Source: Streptomyces qaidamensis (lineage in GTDB: Bacteria; Actinomycetota; Actinomycetes; Streptomycetales; Streptomycetaceae). Taken from it: 64,000 bases of DNA. The position numbers and the translations under genes are program-made. Shown piece after piece: positions 17,770 through 31,713 of this stretch; position 1 is the first letter of the stretch, and each line of letters starts with the position of its first letter. The DNA lies in assembly GCF_001611795.1 (NCBI RefSeq), contig NZ_CP015098.1, forward strand, positions 3,038,001 to 3,102,000, in the 5' to 3' direction. The notes below the pieces were generated by a model. That model searched no databases and was not told where the DNA came from. It saw only the letters and a list, made by a program, of their open reading frames with translations.

Positions 17770-20025
17770 TCAGTCCGCCTGGAGCACCAGCAGGGCGAGA
17801 TCGTCCGCCGGGGGCCGCGCCCCGAACTCGTGCACGAGCCGTTTGATCCGCTCGGCTATCAGCTCCGCGTCCAGCCCGGCGCACCCGGCCAGTGCCGCGG
17901 CGAGCCCGTCCCCGTCGTCGAACTGGCGCGAGCCGGAGCGGCGCTCGGTCACGCCGTCGGTGACGCACAGCAGCGTGTCGCCGGAGCGCAGCTCGAAGGT
18001 CTCGCTCGTGTAGGTGGCGTCCTCGACGACGCCCAGCAGGGTCTGCGGCTGCGCGCACGGGTGGACCTCGCCGCCCGCCCCGAGCCGCAGGGGCAGCGGG
18101 TGCCCGGCGGAGGCGACGGTGCAGCGGACCCCGCCGTCGAAGGGGACCAGCTCGCCGTAGAGCAGGGACAGGAAGCGCGTCTGCGGGCCGTCGCCGGGCG
18201 GGGTCGGCCGCGCACCCGCCGCCACCAGGGCCCGGGCCGCCGCGTCCGCGGCCTCCGTGGCGTCGTCGAGCAGCAGCTGGTTGAGGCGGTCGAGGACGTC
18301 GGCGACGCGGTAGCCCTCGCGGGCGAGCAGCCGCAGCCAGGGCCGGGCCAGGCCGATCACGACGGCCGCCTCGGGCCCCTTGCCCTGGACGTCGCCGACG
18401 GCGAAGCACCAGCGGCCGTCGCCGGCCGGGAACAGGTCGTAGAAGTCGCCGCTCGGCCCGCCCTTGTCGCACGGCTCGTACACGAGGGCGCTGCGCATGC
18501 CGGGGATCTCGGCCACGGCACCGGGCAGCAGGCCGCGCTGGAGGACGGCGCTGATGGTGGCCTGGCGGGCGTACTGGCGGGCGGCGCCGATGGCGAGGGC
18601 CACCCGGCGGCCGAGGTCCTCGACGAGGCCGGTGATCTCGTCGGGGAAGCCGGCCTTCCCGGAGCGTCCGATGACGAGGGTGCCCAGCGGGCGCCCCCCG
18701 GCGACCAGCCGGTATGCGAGGGCCGCGCCGGGCTCGCCGTCACCGAGCGCCTCGCCGGGCCAGGGGTAGTCGACGGGCCCGGAGCCGCCGCGCTCCCGGC
18801 CGCGCTCGAACGGGGACGTCCCCGTAGGGTCGAACGGCTGCGGCGGGTCCTTCTCCAGGACGCGGCGCAGCTCCTCGATCCGGTTCTCGCTGCCGTGCCA
18901 GACCCGGGCGAGGCGCGGTCCGCCCACGCCGGCTCCGCCGCTCCAGCCGCCGCCTGTGGCCTCGTCCTCCAGCCACACCGCGCACCAGTCGGCCAGCCGC
19001 GGCACGATCAGCTGCCCGGCGAGGGCCGCGACCAGGTCCTCGTCGAGCTGCCCGGCCAGCAGGTCGGAGGCCTCGGCGAGGAAGGAGAGGGCGCCGCGGC
19101 CGAGCCAGGCGCCGTCGGGCCCGTTGCGTCCGAGGCGGTTCTCGTGCCGGTCCCGCCAGTCCCGCAGGTCGTTCCAGTCACGCAGGCCGTCGGCTTCCCG
19201 TAAGTCCGGCCAGTCCCGTGCCTCTCCGCCCTCACGCGAGCCCCAGGTCTCTCCGGCCTCACGCAGATCCCAGGGCTCTCCCGCGCCACGCCGGCTGCCT
19301 GGGGCCTCCCCCGCCTCGTCGCCCGGGTGCGGCGCGGGTGCCAGGATCTCCGCGACCCGCAGACCGCGCCCCAGCGCGTGCTCCCCGGCGTACGCCTCGA
19401 TCTGCTCGCCCGTCGTGGACCCCCCGGCGGGCAGCCGTGCCCAGACGGTCTTGCGGCCCGTACGGTACGTGATCCCCCACGCTTCGGAGAGCGCGCCGAC
19501 GAGCCGCAGGCCGCGCCCGTGCTCGGGGGTGCCGTGCGGCGCCTCCGGCTCGCTGCCGCGCGGCGCGCGGGAGGGGTGGTGGTCGGAGACCTCGACGACG
19601 AGCGCGGCCGTGCCGGGGGCGTCGCCCTCCAGCCGGCACTCCATCTCGACGTCGGTGCCGGCATGCACGACGGCGTTGGTGACGAGTTCGCTGACGACGA
19701 GCGCGGTGTCGTCGGCGAGGCGGTCGGTGAGGTGCTCGGCGCCGGGCAGGCCGAGCCCGGACCACTCGGTGAGTGCCGCGCGCACCAGAGCACGGGCGGC
19801 GCCCGGCGCGAGCGAACTGCCGGGCAGGGTCGCGCACGCCCGCGCACCCCCCGGCGCGTGCGCCTGCGCACGAGGTGCGGGCTCCTCGGAAACGGAGCCT
19901 TCCTGGACGGGCACAGGCGTCTCCCCAGCGTGTGCAGGCGCCTCTGAGGCACGGGAAGCGGTCTCCCGTTGCGTCGGAATGGCCCCCATGGACAGCTCCC
20001 CGGGCAGTTCGTACGAATACGCCAC
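17770..20025 (-). CDS. SpoIIE-type PP2C phosphatase with RsbW-like ATPase domain (OsaC-like)
   Basis: 751-residue multidomain regulator. Residues about 75-200 are an anti-sigma-factor-type HATPase (VSELVTNAVVHAG with Asn 117, then GRGLRLVGAL). Residues 240-300 are a charged linker of degenerate DLRDW/REGGEA repeats. Next comes a GAF-like region (about 330-500) and then a C-terminal SpoIIE phosphatase with GGPSGDFYDLF, AVGDVQGKGPEAA and RPPADDLALLV. Such proteins control anti-anti-sigma phosphorylation. GTG 20025 is used; an internal ATG at 19989 is possible. It is divergent from the hybrid kinase, an arrangement reminiscent of osaC-osaA; orthology is not proven. Confidence 0.85.
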   Translation of the reverse strand: MAYSYELPGELSMGAIPTQRETASRASEAPAHAGETPVPVQEGSVSEEPAPRAQAHAPGGARACATLPGSSLAPGAARALVRAALTEWSGLGLPGAEHLTDRLADDTALVVSELVTNAVVHAGTDVEMECRLEGDAPGTAALVVEVSDHHPSRAPRGSEPEAPHGTPEHGRGLRLVGALSEAWGITYRTGRKTVWARLPAGGSTTGEQIEAYAGEHALGRGLRVAEILAPAPHPGDEAGEAPGSRRGAGEPWDLREAGETWGSREGGEARDWPDLREADGLRDWNDLRDWRDRHENRLGRNGPDGAWLGRGALSFLAEASDLLAGQLDEDLVAALAGQLIVPRLADWCAVWLEDEATGGGWSGGAGVGGPRLARVWHGSENRIEELRRVLEKDPPQPFDPTGTSPFERGRERGGSGPVDYPWPGEALGDGEPGAALAYRLVAGGRPLGTLVIGRSGKAGFPDEITGLVEDLGRRVALAIGAARQYARQATISAVLQRGLLPGAVAEIPGMRSALVYEPCDKGGPSGDFYDLFPAGDGRWCFAVGDVQGKGPEAAVVIGLARPWLRLLAREGYRVADVLDRLNQLLLDDATEAADAAARALVAAGARPTPPGDGPQTRFLSLLYGELVPFDGGVRCTVASAGHPLPLRLGAGGEVHPCAQPQTLLGVVEDATYTSETFELRSGDTLLCVTDGVTERRSGSRQFDDGDGLAAALAGCAGLDAELIAERIKRLVHEFGARPPADDLALLVLQAD

Positions 20026-20091
20026 AGTCGATGCCGACAGAGTGACAGACTGACCACGCCCATAAGCGCCGAGTTACCGAAGTGGGCCGCC

Positions 20092-24167
<4,076 letters not shown>

Positions 24168-24171
<4 letters not shown>

Positions 24172-24638
24172 GCAGCACGGCCCCTCACCCCGAACCCGCC
24201 GGAATCCTCCTCGTCGACGACATGGAGGACAATCTGACCGCCCTGGAGGCCGTCCTCGCCTCCCTCAACGAGCCGCTGGTACGCGCCCGGTCCGGTGAGG
24301 AGGCGATGAAGGCCCTGCTGCGGCAGCCCATCGCCCTGATCCTGCTCGACATCCGCATGCCCGGCATGGACGGCTTCGAGACGGCCGCCCACATCAAACG
24401 CCTCGACCAGACCCGTGACGTCCCGATCATCTTCCTCACCGGCGCGGACGACGACTCGGGCTACGCCTTCCGCGGCTACGCGACCGGCGCCGCGGACTAC
24501 GTGACCAAGCCCTTCGACCCGTGGGTGCTCAGGGCCAAGGTCAGCGTCTTCCTGGACCTCTACCGGAAAGGCAGAGAGGTGGAATGCCTGCGCGCGGAGA
24601 TCCAGGACCTTCGACGCCGGGTGGAGCAGGCTACTTAG
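24168..24638 (+). CDS. Stand-alone response regulator (OsaB-like)
   Basis: 156 residues: a receiver domain (GILLVDDMEDN, phospho-acceptor Asp 61 in ILLDIRMPGMDG, conserved Thr/Lys in FLTGADD and YVTKPFDP) followed by a short C-terminal coiled coil (REVECLRAEIQDLRRRVEQ) and no DNA-binding domain. The ATG overlaps the kinase stop (ATGA), so the pair is co-translated. Likely partner of the upstream hybrid kinase, acting through protein contacts; the Streptomyces osaB product has the same simple layout. Confidence 0.9.
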
Positions 24639-24682
24639 GGGCGCGGGGAACTGCGCGACAAGCCACAGCGGGCCGGCAGCCG
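24638..24682 (+). repeat. Interspersed Streptomyces-type intergenic repeat, short form
   Basis: GGGGCGCGGGGAACTGCGCG, then ACAAGCCACAG and terminal GCAGCCG, starting at the last base of the response-regulator stop. It shares both ends with the 70-base element at 6311-6380 but lacks the internal hairpin. It lies between convergent genes. Confidence 0.55.
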
Positions 24683-24703
24683 CCCCACAGCCCCCGCCAC
24701 CCC

Positions 24704-26578
24704 CTAGGCTTCGCGAGACCCGTCGTACATCTCCTCGATCAGATGCTTGTACTCCCGCTCGACCACGGGCCGCTTCAGCTTGAGACTCGGCGTGATCTCA
24801 CCATGCTCGACATCGAGGTCACGCGGCAGAAGGCGGAACTTCTTGATCGTCTGCCACCTCTGAAGCCCCTCGTTGAGCTGCTTCACATACCCGTCGACCA
24901 TCTCGACGGTCACCGGCGCGGCGACGATCTCCGCGTACGACTTGCCCTCCAGCCCGTTGTCCTTGGCCCAGTCGGTGATGGCGACCTCGTCGAGCGCGAT
25001 GAGCGCCGTGCAGAAGTTCCGGTCGGCCCCGTGCACCAGGATGTTGGACACGTACGGGCACACCGCCTTGAACTGCCCCTCGACCTCCGCCGGGGCGATG
25101 TACTTGCCGCCCGAGGTTTTGATGAGGTCCTTCTTGCGGTCGGTGATCCGCAGGTACCCGTCGGGCGACAGCTCTCCGATGTCCCCGGTGTGGAACCAGC
25201 CGTCCGGCTCCAGCACCTCGGCGGTCTTCTCGGGCAGGTTGTGGTAGCCCTCCATGATGCCCGGGCCGCGCAGCAGGATCTCGCCGTCGTCGGCGATCCG
25301 CACCTCCGTGCCGGGCAGCGGCTTGCCGACCGTGCCGGTGCGGTAGGCCTCGCCCGGGTTCACGAAGGACGCCGCCGAGGACTCGGTCAGTCCGTAGCCC
25401 TCCAGGATGTGGATGCCGGCGCCCGAGAAGAAGTAGCCGATCTCCGGCGCGAGGGCGGCGGAGCCGGAGACGCACGCGCGCAGGTTCCCGCCGAAGGCCT
25501 CGCGGATCTTGGCGAACACCAGCGCGTCGGCGACCTTGTGCTTCGCGCCGAGACCGAACGGCACGGAGGCGGTCCCGGTCCGGCGGAAGTTGTCCTGCGA
25601 GACCTTGGCGTACTCGCGGGCCACGTCGGCCGCCCACTGGAAGATCTTGTACTTGGCGCCGCCGCCCGCCCGGGCCTTCGCCGCCACGCCGTTGTAGACC
25701 TTCTCGAAGATGCGCGGCACGGCCGCCATGTAGGTCGGCTGCACCACCGGCAGGTTCTCGATGATCTTGTCGACCCGGCCGTCCACGGCGGTGACGTGCC
25801 CGACCTCGATCTGCCCGGAGGTCAGCACCTTGCCGAAGACGTGCGCGAGGGGCAGCCAGAGGTACTGCACGTCCTCGGTGCTGACCAGCCCGGTCGCGGC
25901 GATCGCCTTCGCCATGTACGACCAGTTGTCGTGCGGCAGGCGCACACCCTTGGGGCGGCCCGTGGTGCCGGAGGTGTAGATGAGGGTGGCCAGCTGGTCC
26001 TTGGTGATCGCGCCGACCCGCTCCTTGATGAGGTCGGGGTCCTTCTCCAGCCGGGCCGCGCCGCGCTTCTCCAGCTCCTCCAGGGTGAGGATCCAGTCGG
26101 CGGTCTCCACCCCTGCCGCGTCGATCACCACGACATGCGTCAGCTCGGGCAGCTCGGCGCGCTTCTCCTTGGCCTTGGCCAGCTGCTCGGCGTTCTCCGC
26201 GATCAGCACCCGGCTCTCGGAGTCCGACAGGATGTACGCGGATTCGTCGGCGTTGGTCTGCGGATACACCGTGGTGGTGGCCGCGCCGGCGCACATGATG
26301 CCGAGGTCGGCGAGGATCCACTCGATCCGGGTGCCGGCGGCGAGGGCGACGCGCTGCTCGGGCTGCACACCCAGCTCGACGAGGCCCGCCGCGATGGCGT
26401 AGACCCGCTCGGCTGCCTGCGCCCAGTTCAGCGACTTCCACTCGTCCGGGCCCTGGCCCGCCGACGACGGGACCGGATACCGAAAGGCCTCGGCGTCCGG
26501 CGTGGCCGTCACGCGCTCCAGGAAGAGGCCCGCCACGGACGGCGGACGGTTCTCGATCAGGGTCTGTGCGTCGCTCAC
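24704..26578 (-). CDS. Long-chain fatty acid-CoA ligase (AMP-binding)
   Basis: 624-residue acyl-activating enzyme that forms acyl-CoA from fatty acid, ATP and CoA. P-loop-like motif YTSGTTGRPKGV, linker motifs YGLTESSA and DGWFHTGDIG, and C-terminal ITDRKKDLIKTSGGKYIAP are present; its length and domain order match the long-chain FadD15-type enzymes of actinobacteria. GTG 26578 has an excellent GGAGGA site; an upstream ATG would add 18 unsupported residues. A possible operator and promoter lie near 26645-26665. Supplies acyl-CoA for lipid synthesis or beta-oxidation. Confidence 0.92.
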   Translation of the reverse strand: MSDAQTLIENRPPSVAGLFLERVTATPDAEAFRYPVPSSAGQGPDEWKSLNWAQAAERVYAIAAGLVELGVQPEQRVALAAGTRIEWILADLGIMCAGAATTTVYPQTNADESAYILSDSESRVLIAENAEQLAKAKEKRAELPELTHVVVIDAAGVETADWILTLEELEKRGAARLEKDPDLIKERVGAITKDQLATLIYTSGTTGRPKGVRLPHDNWSYMAKAIAATGLVSTEDVQYLWLPLAHVFGKVLTSGQIEVGHVTAVDGRVDKIIENLPVVQPTYMAAVPRIFEKVYNGVAAKARAGGGAKYKIFQWAADVAREYAKVSQDNFRRTGTASVPFGLGAKHKVADALVFAKIREAFGGNLRACVSGSAALAPEIGYFFSGAGIHILEGYGLTESSAASFVNPGEAYRTGTVGKPLPGTEVRIADDGEILLRGPGIMEGYHNLPEKTAEVLEPDGWFHTGDIGELSPDGYLRITDRKKDLIKTSGGKYIAPAEVEGQFKAVCPYVSNILVHGADRNFCTALIALDEVAITDWAKDNGLEGKSYAEIVAAPVTVEMVDGYVKQLNEGLQRWQTIKKFRLLPRDLDVEHGEITPSLKLKRPVVEREYKHLIEEMYDGSREA

Positions 26579-26644
26579 GACATCCTCCGGGGCCCGCGAC
26601 AATGCGGCTGGCTCACGTGCGGCTGGGTTCACTCACGGCTCTTG

Positions 26645-26665
26645 TTTAACTCGTGAGTAACTATC
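26645..26665. promoter_or_regulatory. Possible operator/promoter upstream of the acyl-CoA ligase
   Basis: AT-richer patch GTTTAACTCGTGAGTAAC with arms GTT..ACTC and GAGT..AAC around a GT centre, about 70 bases upstream of the GTG. TetR-type regulators of fatty-acid genes bind similar sites, but the left arm has two extra bases and no regulator gene is nearby. Speculative. Confidence 0.25.
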
Positions 26666-26689
26666 GAGCAGGGATCAGAGTAAAGGGCG

Positions 26690-26787
26690 ACCGGCCCCTG
26701 CGTAAGGGGCCGGTGCCTGTCACTTCGTACAGAGAGCTACCCCACGTACGCACAGGGCCCGCCGCACTTTCACACGGCGGGCCCCTG
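26690..26787 (-). terminator. Tandem terminators after lepA
   Basis: Two strong hairpins: ACCGGCCCCT/AGGGGCCGGT with loop GCGTA (26690-26714) and CAGGGCCCGCCG/CGGCGGGCCCCTG (26753-26787, one bulge). They separate lepA from the acyl-CoA ligase gene. No long T-run, as usual in this genus. Confidence 0.75.
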
Positions 26788-26826
26788 TTCAACCCGGATT
26801 GCGGTGTAACCCTCGGTAATCCGTGA

Positions 26827-28695
26827 TTACTTCTTGCCCTTGCCCGACCCCGCACTGTCATCACTCGACAGGACGGCGATGAAGGCCTCCTGCGGAACCT
26901 CTACGGAACCCACCATCTTCATCCGCTTCTTGCCTTCCTTCTGCTTCTCCAGCAGCTTCCGCTTACGGGAGATGTCACCGCCGTAGCACTTGGCGAGGAC
27001 GTCCTTGCGGATGGCGCGGATGGTCTCGCGGGCGATGACCCGGGAGCCGATGGCGGCCTGGATGGGCACCTCGAAGGCCTGCCGCGGGATGAGCTCGCGC
27101 AGCTTGGCGACGAGCCGCACACCGTAGGCGTACGCCGCGTCCTTGTGGGTGATCGCCGAGAAGGCGTCGACCTTGTCGCCGTGCAGCAGGATGTCGACCT
27201 TGACCAGGCTGGAGGTCTGCTCGCCGGTGGGCTCGTAGTCGAGCGAGGCGTAGCCGCGGGTCTTGGACTTCAGCTGGTCGAAGAAGTCGAAGACGATCTC
27301 GGCGAGCGGCAGGGTGTAGCGGATCTCGACCCGGTCCTCGGAGAGGTAGTCCATGCCGAGCAGAGTGCCGCGCCGGGTCTGGCACAGCTCCATGATCGAG
27401 CCGATGAACTCGCTGGGCGCCAGGATGGTGGCCCGCACGACCGGCTCGTAGACCTCCGAGATCTTGCCCTCGGGGAACTCGCTGGGGTTGGTGACGGTGT
27501 GCTCGGTGCCGTCCTCCATGAGGACGCGGTAGACCACGTTCGGCGCGGTGGCGATGAGGTCGAGACCGAACTCGCGCTCCAGCCGCTCGCGGATCACGTC
27601 CAGGTGCAGCAGGCCGAGGAAGCCGACGCGGAAGCCGAAGCCGAGGGCGGCGGAGGTCTCCGGCTCGTAGACCAGCGCGGCGTCGTTGAGCTGCAGCTTG
27701 TCCAGGGCCTCGCGCAGCTCGGGGTAGTCCGAGCCGTCCAGCGGGTAGAGCCCGGAGAAGACCATGGGCTTGGGGTCCTTGTAGCCCCCGAGCGCCTCCG
27801 TGGCCCCCTTCTGCTGGCTGGTGACGGTGTCACCGACCTTGGACTGGCGGACGTCCTTCACACCGGTGATGAGGTAGCCCACCTCGCCGACGCCGAGCCC
27901 GTCGGCGGCGAGCATCTCGGGCGAGTTCGTCCCGATCTCCAGCAGCTCGTGGGTGGCGTTGGTGGACATCATTCGGATGCGCTCGCGCTTGTTGAGCTGC
28001 CCGTCGATGACGCGGACATACGTCACGACACCGCGGTAGGAGTCGTAGACGGAGTCGAAGATCATGGCGCGGGCGGGGGCGTCCTTGACTCCGACCGGCG
28101 CCGGGACCTCGGCGACGACCTTGTCGAGCAGCGCCTCGACGCCCAGACCGGTCTTGGCGGAGACCTTCAGCACGTCCTCGGGGTCGCAGCCGATGAGATT
28201 GGCGAGCTCCTCGGAGAACTTCTCCGGCTGGGCGGCCGGCAGGTCGATCTTGTTCAGCACAGGGATGATCTTGAGGTCGTTCTCCATCGCCAGGTACAGG
28301 TTGGCGAGAGTCTGCGCCTCGATGCCCTGGGCCGCGTCGACGAGGAGCACGGTGCCCTCGCAGGCCGCGAGCGACCGCGAGACCTCGTAGGTGAAGTCGA
28401 CGTGCCCCGGGGTGTCGATCATGTTGAGGATGTGCGTGTTGCTCTTGTCATGGGTCGGAGCCCAGGGCAGACGCACCGCCTGTGACTTGATCGTGATGCC
28501 ACGCTCGCGCTCGATGTCCATGCGGTCGAGGTACTGGGCGCGCATCTGCCGCTGCTCGACCACTCCGGTCAGCTGGAGCATCCGGTCGGCGAGCGTGGAC
28601 TTGCCGTGGTCGATGTGCGCGATGATGCAGAAGTTGCGGATCAGAGCCGGATCGGTACGGCTCGGCTCGGGCACGTGGCTGGGGATCGCGGGCAC
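26827..28695 (-). CDS. lepA: Elongation factor 4 (LepA)
   Basis: 622-residue translational GTPase that back-translocates or remodels stalled ribosomes. G1 [10 protein letters not shown]3 DTPGHVDF, G4 NKIDLP, the EF-G-like domains and the LepA-specific C-terminal domain ([23 protein letters not shown]) are all present. The GTG at 28695 ([21 protein letters not shown]) has an AGGA site; upstream in-frame codons are unlikely. It is divergent from rpsT, a classic arrangement. Confidence 0.96.
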   Translation of the reverse strand: MPAIPSHVPEPSRTDPALIRNFCIIAHIDHGKSTLADRMLQLTGVVEQRQMRAQYLDRMDIERERGITIKSQAVRLPWAPTHDKSNTHILNMIDTPGHVDFTYEVSRSLAACEGTVLLVDAAQGIEAQTLANLYLAMENDLKIIPVLNKIDLPAAQPEKFSEELANLIGCDPEDVLKVSAKTGLGVEALLDKVVAEVPAPVGVKDAPARAMIFDSVYDSYRGVVTYVRVIDGQLNKRERIRMMSTNATHELLEIGTNSPEMLAADGLGVGEVGYLITGVKDVRQSKVGDTVTSQQKGATEALGGYKDPKPMVFSGLYPLDGSDYPELREALDKLQLNDAALVYEPETSAALGFGFRVGFLGLLHLDVIRERLEREFGLDLIATAPNVVYRVLMEDGTEHTVTNPSEFPEGKISEVYEPVVRATILAPSEFIGSIMELCQTRRGTLLGMDYLSEDRVEIRYTLPLAEIVFDFFDQLKSKTRGYASLDYEPTGEQTSSLVKVDILLHGDKVDAFSAITHKDAAYAYGVRLVAKLRELIPRQAFEVPIQAAIGSRVIARETIRAIRKDVLAKCYGGDISRKRKLLEKQKEGKKRMKMVGSVEVPQEAFIAVLSSDDSAGSGKGKK

Positions 28696-28936
28696 GCAGG
28701 GTCCTGATTCTTGAGGCGTCCGCAGTGTCTGCGGTCTCGGGTCGGATCGATACGTAGCCTCCATGGTCCCACGGGTGGGGACCACGGACGGGTTTGGGCC
28801 GCGGAAGGGGCCGCTGGTAGCCTGGGTGGCTGTGCCTCGTGCCCTCTCGCAGGAGGCGCTACCTCAAGAAATCACCCGGTGCGGTCGTCGTGCGGTATCC
28901 GTGCGGTCTCGTGCCAGAACCTGAGAAGGCTCATTC

Positions 28937-29203
28937 GTGGCGAACATCAAGTCCCAGATCAAGCGGATCAAGACCAACGAGAAGGCCCGGCTGCGCAACA
29001 AGGCCGTCAAGTCCTCCCTCAAGACCGCGATCCGCAAGGCCCGTGAGGCTGCTGCCGCGGGTGACGTCGAGAAGGCCACCGAGTACCAGCGCGTCGCCGC
29101 GCGTCAGCTCGACAAGGCCGTCTCCAAGGGCGTCATCCACAAGAACCAGGCCGCCAACAAGAAGTCGGCGCTGGCTCAGAAGGTCGCCGCGCTCAAGGGC
29201 TGA
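28937..29203 (+). CDS. rpsT: 30S ribosomal protein S20
   Basis: 88-residue basic protein, [20 protein letters not shown]..., exactly the S20 family with Lys/Arg-rich helices that bind 16S rRNA helices 9 and 44. GTG 28937 has a GAAGG site. The 241-base divergent region to lepA carries its promoter and 5' leader. It is followed by two strong hairpins. Confidence 0.97.
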   Translation: MANIKSQIKRIKTNEKARLRNKAVKSSLKTAIRKAREAAAAGDVEKATEYQRVAARQLDKAVSKGVIHKNQAANKKSALAQKVAALKG

Positions 29204-29269
29204 CATCTGATGTGACGCCGGAGGGAATCGAGCGGGCCCTCTCTCATCCGCTCCCGTCCGGCACCCCTC

Positions 29270-29370
29270 GGATCCGCGCGCGGCCTGCGTTCGCCACGCG
29301 GGCGCGGATCCAGCAGCTTGAATCCAAGGCCCCGCCTTCCGCTCTTCCCCAGAGCGGCCGGCGGGGCCTT
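29270..29370 (+). terminator. Two hairpins between rpsT and the convergent gene (bidirectional terminator)
   Basis: GGATCCGCGC/GCGCGGATCC (29270-29311) and AAGGCCCCGCC/GGCGGGGCCTT (29326-29370), the second with an inner stem CCGCTCT/AGAGCGG. They lie between the ends of rpsT and the convergent SnoaL-like gene, so they probably terminate both transcripts. Confidence 0.8.
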
Positions 29371-29378
29371 CGGCCTGT

Positions 29379-29774
29379 TCAGGACCAGAACTCGTTGTTC
29401 TTGTCGATGTCCTCGACGCATTCGTCGAGGTCGGTGACCTTGTCGCCGACGATCCGGAAGATGATGCAGCCGGTGTCGTCGAGGGTCTTGCCGTTGCGCT
29501 CGGCCGTGAAGCGGGTCATGCCGACCGCGTGACCGCGGCCGTCGACACCGATGCCGATCAGTTCGGCACGCATCGTCCCGTTGGTCTCCGCGCCGAGCCG
29601 CTCATACATCTCGATGATCGAGTCCACCCCTTTGAAGTCACCCGACAACGGGTGATCTCCGGGTACGTGGTGGGTGGCGTCCCCCGCGATCAGTCCGCGC
29701 AGGGTGTCCATGTCACCGCGTGAGAACGCCTCGAATCCCTTGCGGACCAGCGCTGCGTGCGGGTGTTCAGCCAT
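29379..29774 (-). CDS. SnoaL-like/NTF2-fold protein
   Basis: 131 residues with the cone-shaped NTF2/SnoaL pattern: an N-terminal helix (HAALVRKGFEAFSRGDMDTLRGLI) then ATHHVPGDHPLSGDFKGVDSI and beta strands (CIIFRIVGDKVTDLDE). Members include small isomerases, cyclases and binding proteins; no catalytic triad is evident, so the substrate is unknown. ATG 29774 gives the normal family length. It is divergent from a VOC-family gene. Confidence 0.8.
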   Translation of the reverse strand: MAEHPHAALVRKGFEAFSRGDMDTLRGLIAGDATHHVPGDHPLSGDFKGVDSIIEMYERLGAETNGTMRAELIGIGVDGRGHAVGMTRFTAERNGKTLDDTGCIIFRIVGDKVTDLDECVEDIDKNNEFWS

Positions 29775-29874
29775 GGTCTTCGCCACCTCTCCGTCACTTG
29801 GCGACGTACGGCTGATACACCCGATTCTCCTCTTCGACAGGAGGAGGGCGACTCGATCACGGCACAGTGGAAAC

Positions 29875-30300
29875 ATGGACACAGACGACACCAGCGCGCC
29901 GGTCCTGATCCGCGTGGCGACCAGGCTCCCCGCCCAGGACCTGGAGCGGGCGAGGCGCTTCTACTCGGAGAAACTCGGTCTGGATCCCGTCGACGAGCGG
30001 CCCGGCGGGCTGCTCTACCGGTGCGGCGGCGCGGAGTTCGTCCTGTTCCGCTCCACGGGGTCCTCGCCCGGCACGTTCACGCAGATGGCGCTGGAGGTCG
30101 AGGACATCGAGGCAGCGGTCGCCGAGCTCCGGCGGCGCGGCGTCGTCTTCGAGGAGGTCGACGCCCCCGGCTTCCGCACGCAGGGCGGAATCGCCGAGAT
30201 CGAGGGGAACTACCCGAGCAAGGGCGCCCGGGGCGAACGCGGCGCCTGGTTCCGCGACAGCGAGGGGAACCTGCTGGGGGTGGGGGAGCCGGTTTTGTGA
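29875..30300 (+). CDS. VOC family (glyoxalase/bleomycin resistance-like) protein
   Basis: 141 residues forming both VOC modules: LIRVATRLPAQDLERARRFYSEKLGL in the first and TQMALEVEDIEAAVAELRRRGVVFEE with FRDSEGNLLGVGEP in the second. The metal ligand pattern of glyoxalase I is not complete, so a binding or dioxygenase-like role is as likely. ATG 29875 is chosen. Divergent from the SnoaL-like gene, with 100 bases between them. Confidence 0.85.
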   Translation: MDTDDTSAPVLIRVATRLPAQDLERARRFYSEKLGLDPVDERPGGLLYRCGGAEFVLFRSTGSSPGTFTQMALEVEDIEAAVAELRRRGVVFEEVDAPGFRTQGGIAEIEGNYPSKGARGERGAWFRDSEGNLLGVGEPVL

Positions 30301-30347
30301 GGAGGTGGGGGTGTCCCCGGTGTTCGGCCGGGGACACCCGGGAGCGG

Positions 30348-31337
30348 CTAGCCGCGTCCTCTGGAACGGGCCGCTCGGGCGATGGTGACCACTGCCTTTT
30401 CCAGGGCGTACTCGGGGTCGTCGCCCCCTCCCTTCACTCCCGCGTCCGCCTCGGCCACGGCCCGCAGTGCGATCGACACGCCGTCCGGAGTCCAGCCCCG
30501 CATCTGCTGACGCACCCGGTCGATCTTCCACGGAGGCATCCCCAGCTCCCGCGCCAGGTCGGCCGGCCGGCCCCCGCGCGCGGACGACAGCTTCCCGATC
30601 GCCCGGACGCCCTGCGCGAGCGCGCTCGTGATCAGCACCGGCGCCACCCCGGTCGCCAGCGACCAGCGCAGCGCCTCCAGGGCTTCCGCCGCCCGCCCCT
30701 CGACCGCCCGGTCGGCGACCGTGAAGCTCGACGCCTCGGCCCGCCCCGTGTAGTACCGCCCGACGACCGCCTCGTCGATCGTCCCCTCGACGTCCGCGAC
30801 CAGCTGCGACGCCGCCGAGGCCAGCTCCCGCAGGTCGCTGCCGATGGCGTCGACGAGCGCCTGGCACGCCTCCGGCGTGGCGGATCGCCCCATCGTCCTG
30901 AACTCGCCCCGCACGAACGCCAGCCGGTCCGCCGGCTTCGTCATCTTCGGGCAGGCCACCTCACGCGCCCCCGCCTTGCGCGCCGCGTCGAGCAGCCCCT
31001 TGCCCTTGGCCCCGCCGGCATGCAGCAGCACGAGGGTGATCTCCTCGGCGGGAGCGCCCAGGTACGCCTTCACGTCCTTGATCGTGTCGGCCGACAGGTC
31101 CTGCGCGTTGCGTACGACCACGACCTTGCGCTCCGCGAAGAGCGACGGGCTCGTCAGCTCGGCGAGCGTGCCCGGCTGCAACTGGTCCGGGGTCAGGTCC
31201 CGTACGTCCGTGTCGGCGTCGGCGGCCTTCGCGGCGGCCACCACCTCCCGCACGGCACGGTCGAGGAGCAGGTCCTCCTGGCCCACGGCGAGCGTCACCG
31301 GGGCGAGGGGATCGTCATTCGCAGTCTTCCTGGCCAT
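30348..31337 (-). CDS. holA: DNA polymerase III subunit delta (HolA)
   Basis: 329-residue clamp-loader subunit that opens the beta clamp. AAA+-like N-terminal domain (LAVGQEDLLLDRAV, SPSLFAERKVVVVRNAQ), the LASAASQLVADVEGTID lid region and the C-terminal collar helices (PPWKIDRVRQQMRGW) match HolA. ATG 31337 used; an ATG five codons upstream is an alternative. It lies near comEA/comEC, the standard neighbourhood of holA in many bacteria. Confidence 0.93.
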   Translation of the reverse strand: MARKTANDDPLAPVTLAVGQEDLLLDRAVREVVAAAKAADADTDVRDLTPDQLQPGTLAELTSPSLFAERKVVVVRNAQDLSADTIKDVKAYLGAPAEEITLVLLHAGGAKGKGLLDAARKAGAREVACPKMTKPADRLAFVRGEFRTMGRSATPEACQALVDAIGSDLRELASAASQLVADVEGTIDEAVVGRYYTGRAEASSFTVADRAVEGRAAEALEALRWSLATGVAPVLITSALAQGVRAIGKLSSARGGRPADLARELGMPPWKIDRVRQQMRGWTPDGVSIALRAVAEADAGVKGGGDDPEYALEKAVVTIARAARSRGRG

Positions 31338-31429
31338 CGCGACAAGCATCCCACGCGCCACTGACAGCGGGCCCCGACGAACCCGGACGTGCGGCGACGC
31401 CGGCCGCCCTCGCACCCGGCCGGGAGCCG

Positions 31430-31684
31430 CTACGGCTCCTCCCGCCAGCCCTCCCACTCACCGGCCAGCCCGTCCAGCTCCCCGGCGTCCAGCCGCCCGT
31501 CCTCGTCCCGCAGGACGACCAGCCACTGCGCGTCCTCGGCGTCGTCCTCCCCGGCCAGCGCGTCCCGCACCAGCTGGGGCTCCTCGACGACCCCGAACCG
31601 CTCCCGCAGCGCCTCCACCACCTCTTCCGCCGCGTCGCGGTCGGGCAGCACCAGCACATGTCGCACATCACTCACGCCGGACAT
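31430..31684 (-). CDS. Small acidic protein of unknown function
   Basis: 84 residues (or 81 from an in-frame GTG at 31675): VRHVLVLPDRDAAEEVVEALRERFG, then a strongly acidic C-terminal half (AGEDDAEDAQWLVVLRDEDG). The alternating strand-helix-strand pattern suggests a small alpha/beta ferredoxin-like fold of the type sometimes called regulator of ribonuclease E B-like. I do not recognise a family. It lies between holA and the YceI gene on the same strand. Confidence 0.65.
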   Translation of the reverse strand: MSGVSDVRHVLVLPDRDAAEEVVEALRERFGVVEEPQLVRDALAGEDDAEDAQWLVVLRDEDGRLDAGELDGLAGEWEGWREEP

Positions 31685-31713
31685 TGTCCGACACCGCGTC
31701 GCGGCCCTGCCGC

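Noticed and set aside
24521..26656. Long plus-strand frame opposite the acyl-CoA ligase
   Set aside because: Shadow of the ligase gene; low-complexity translation.
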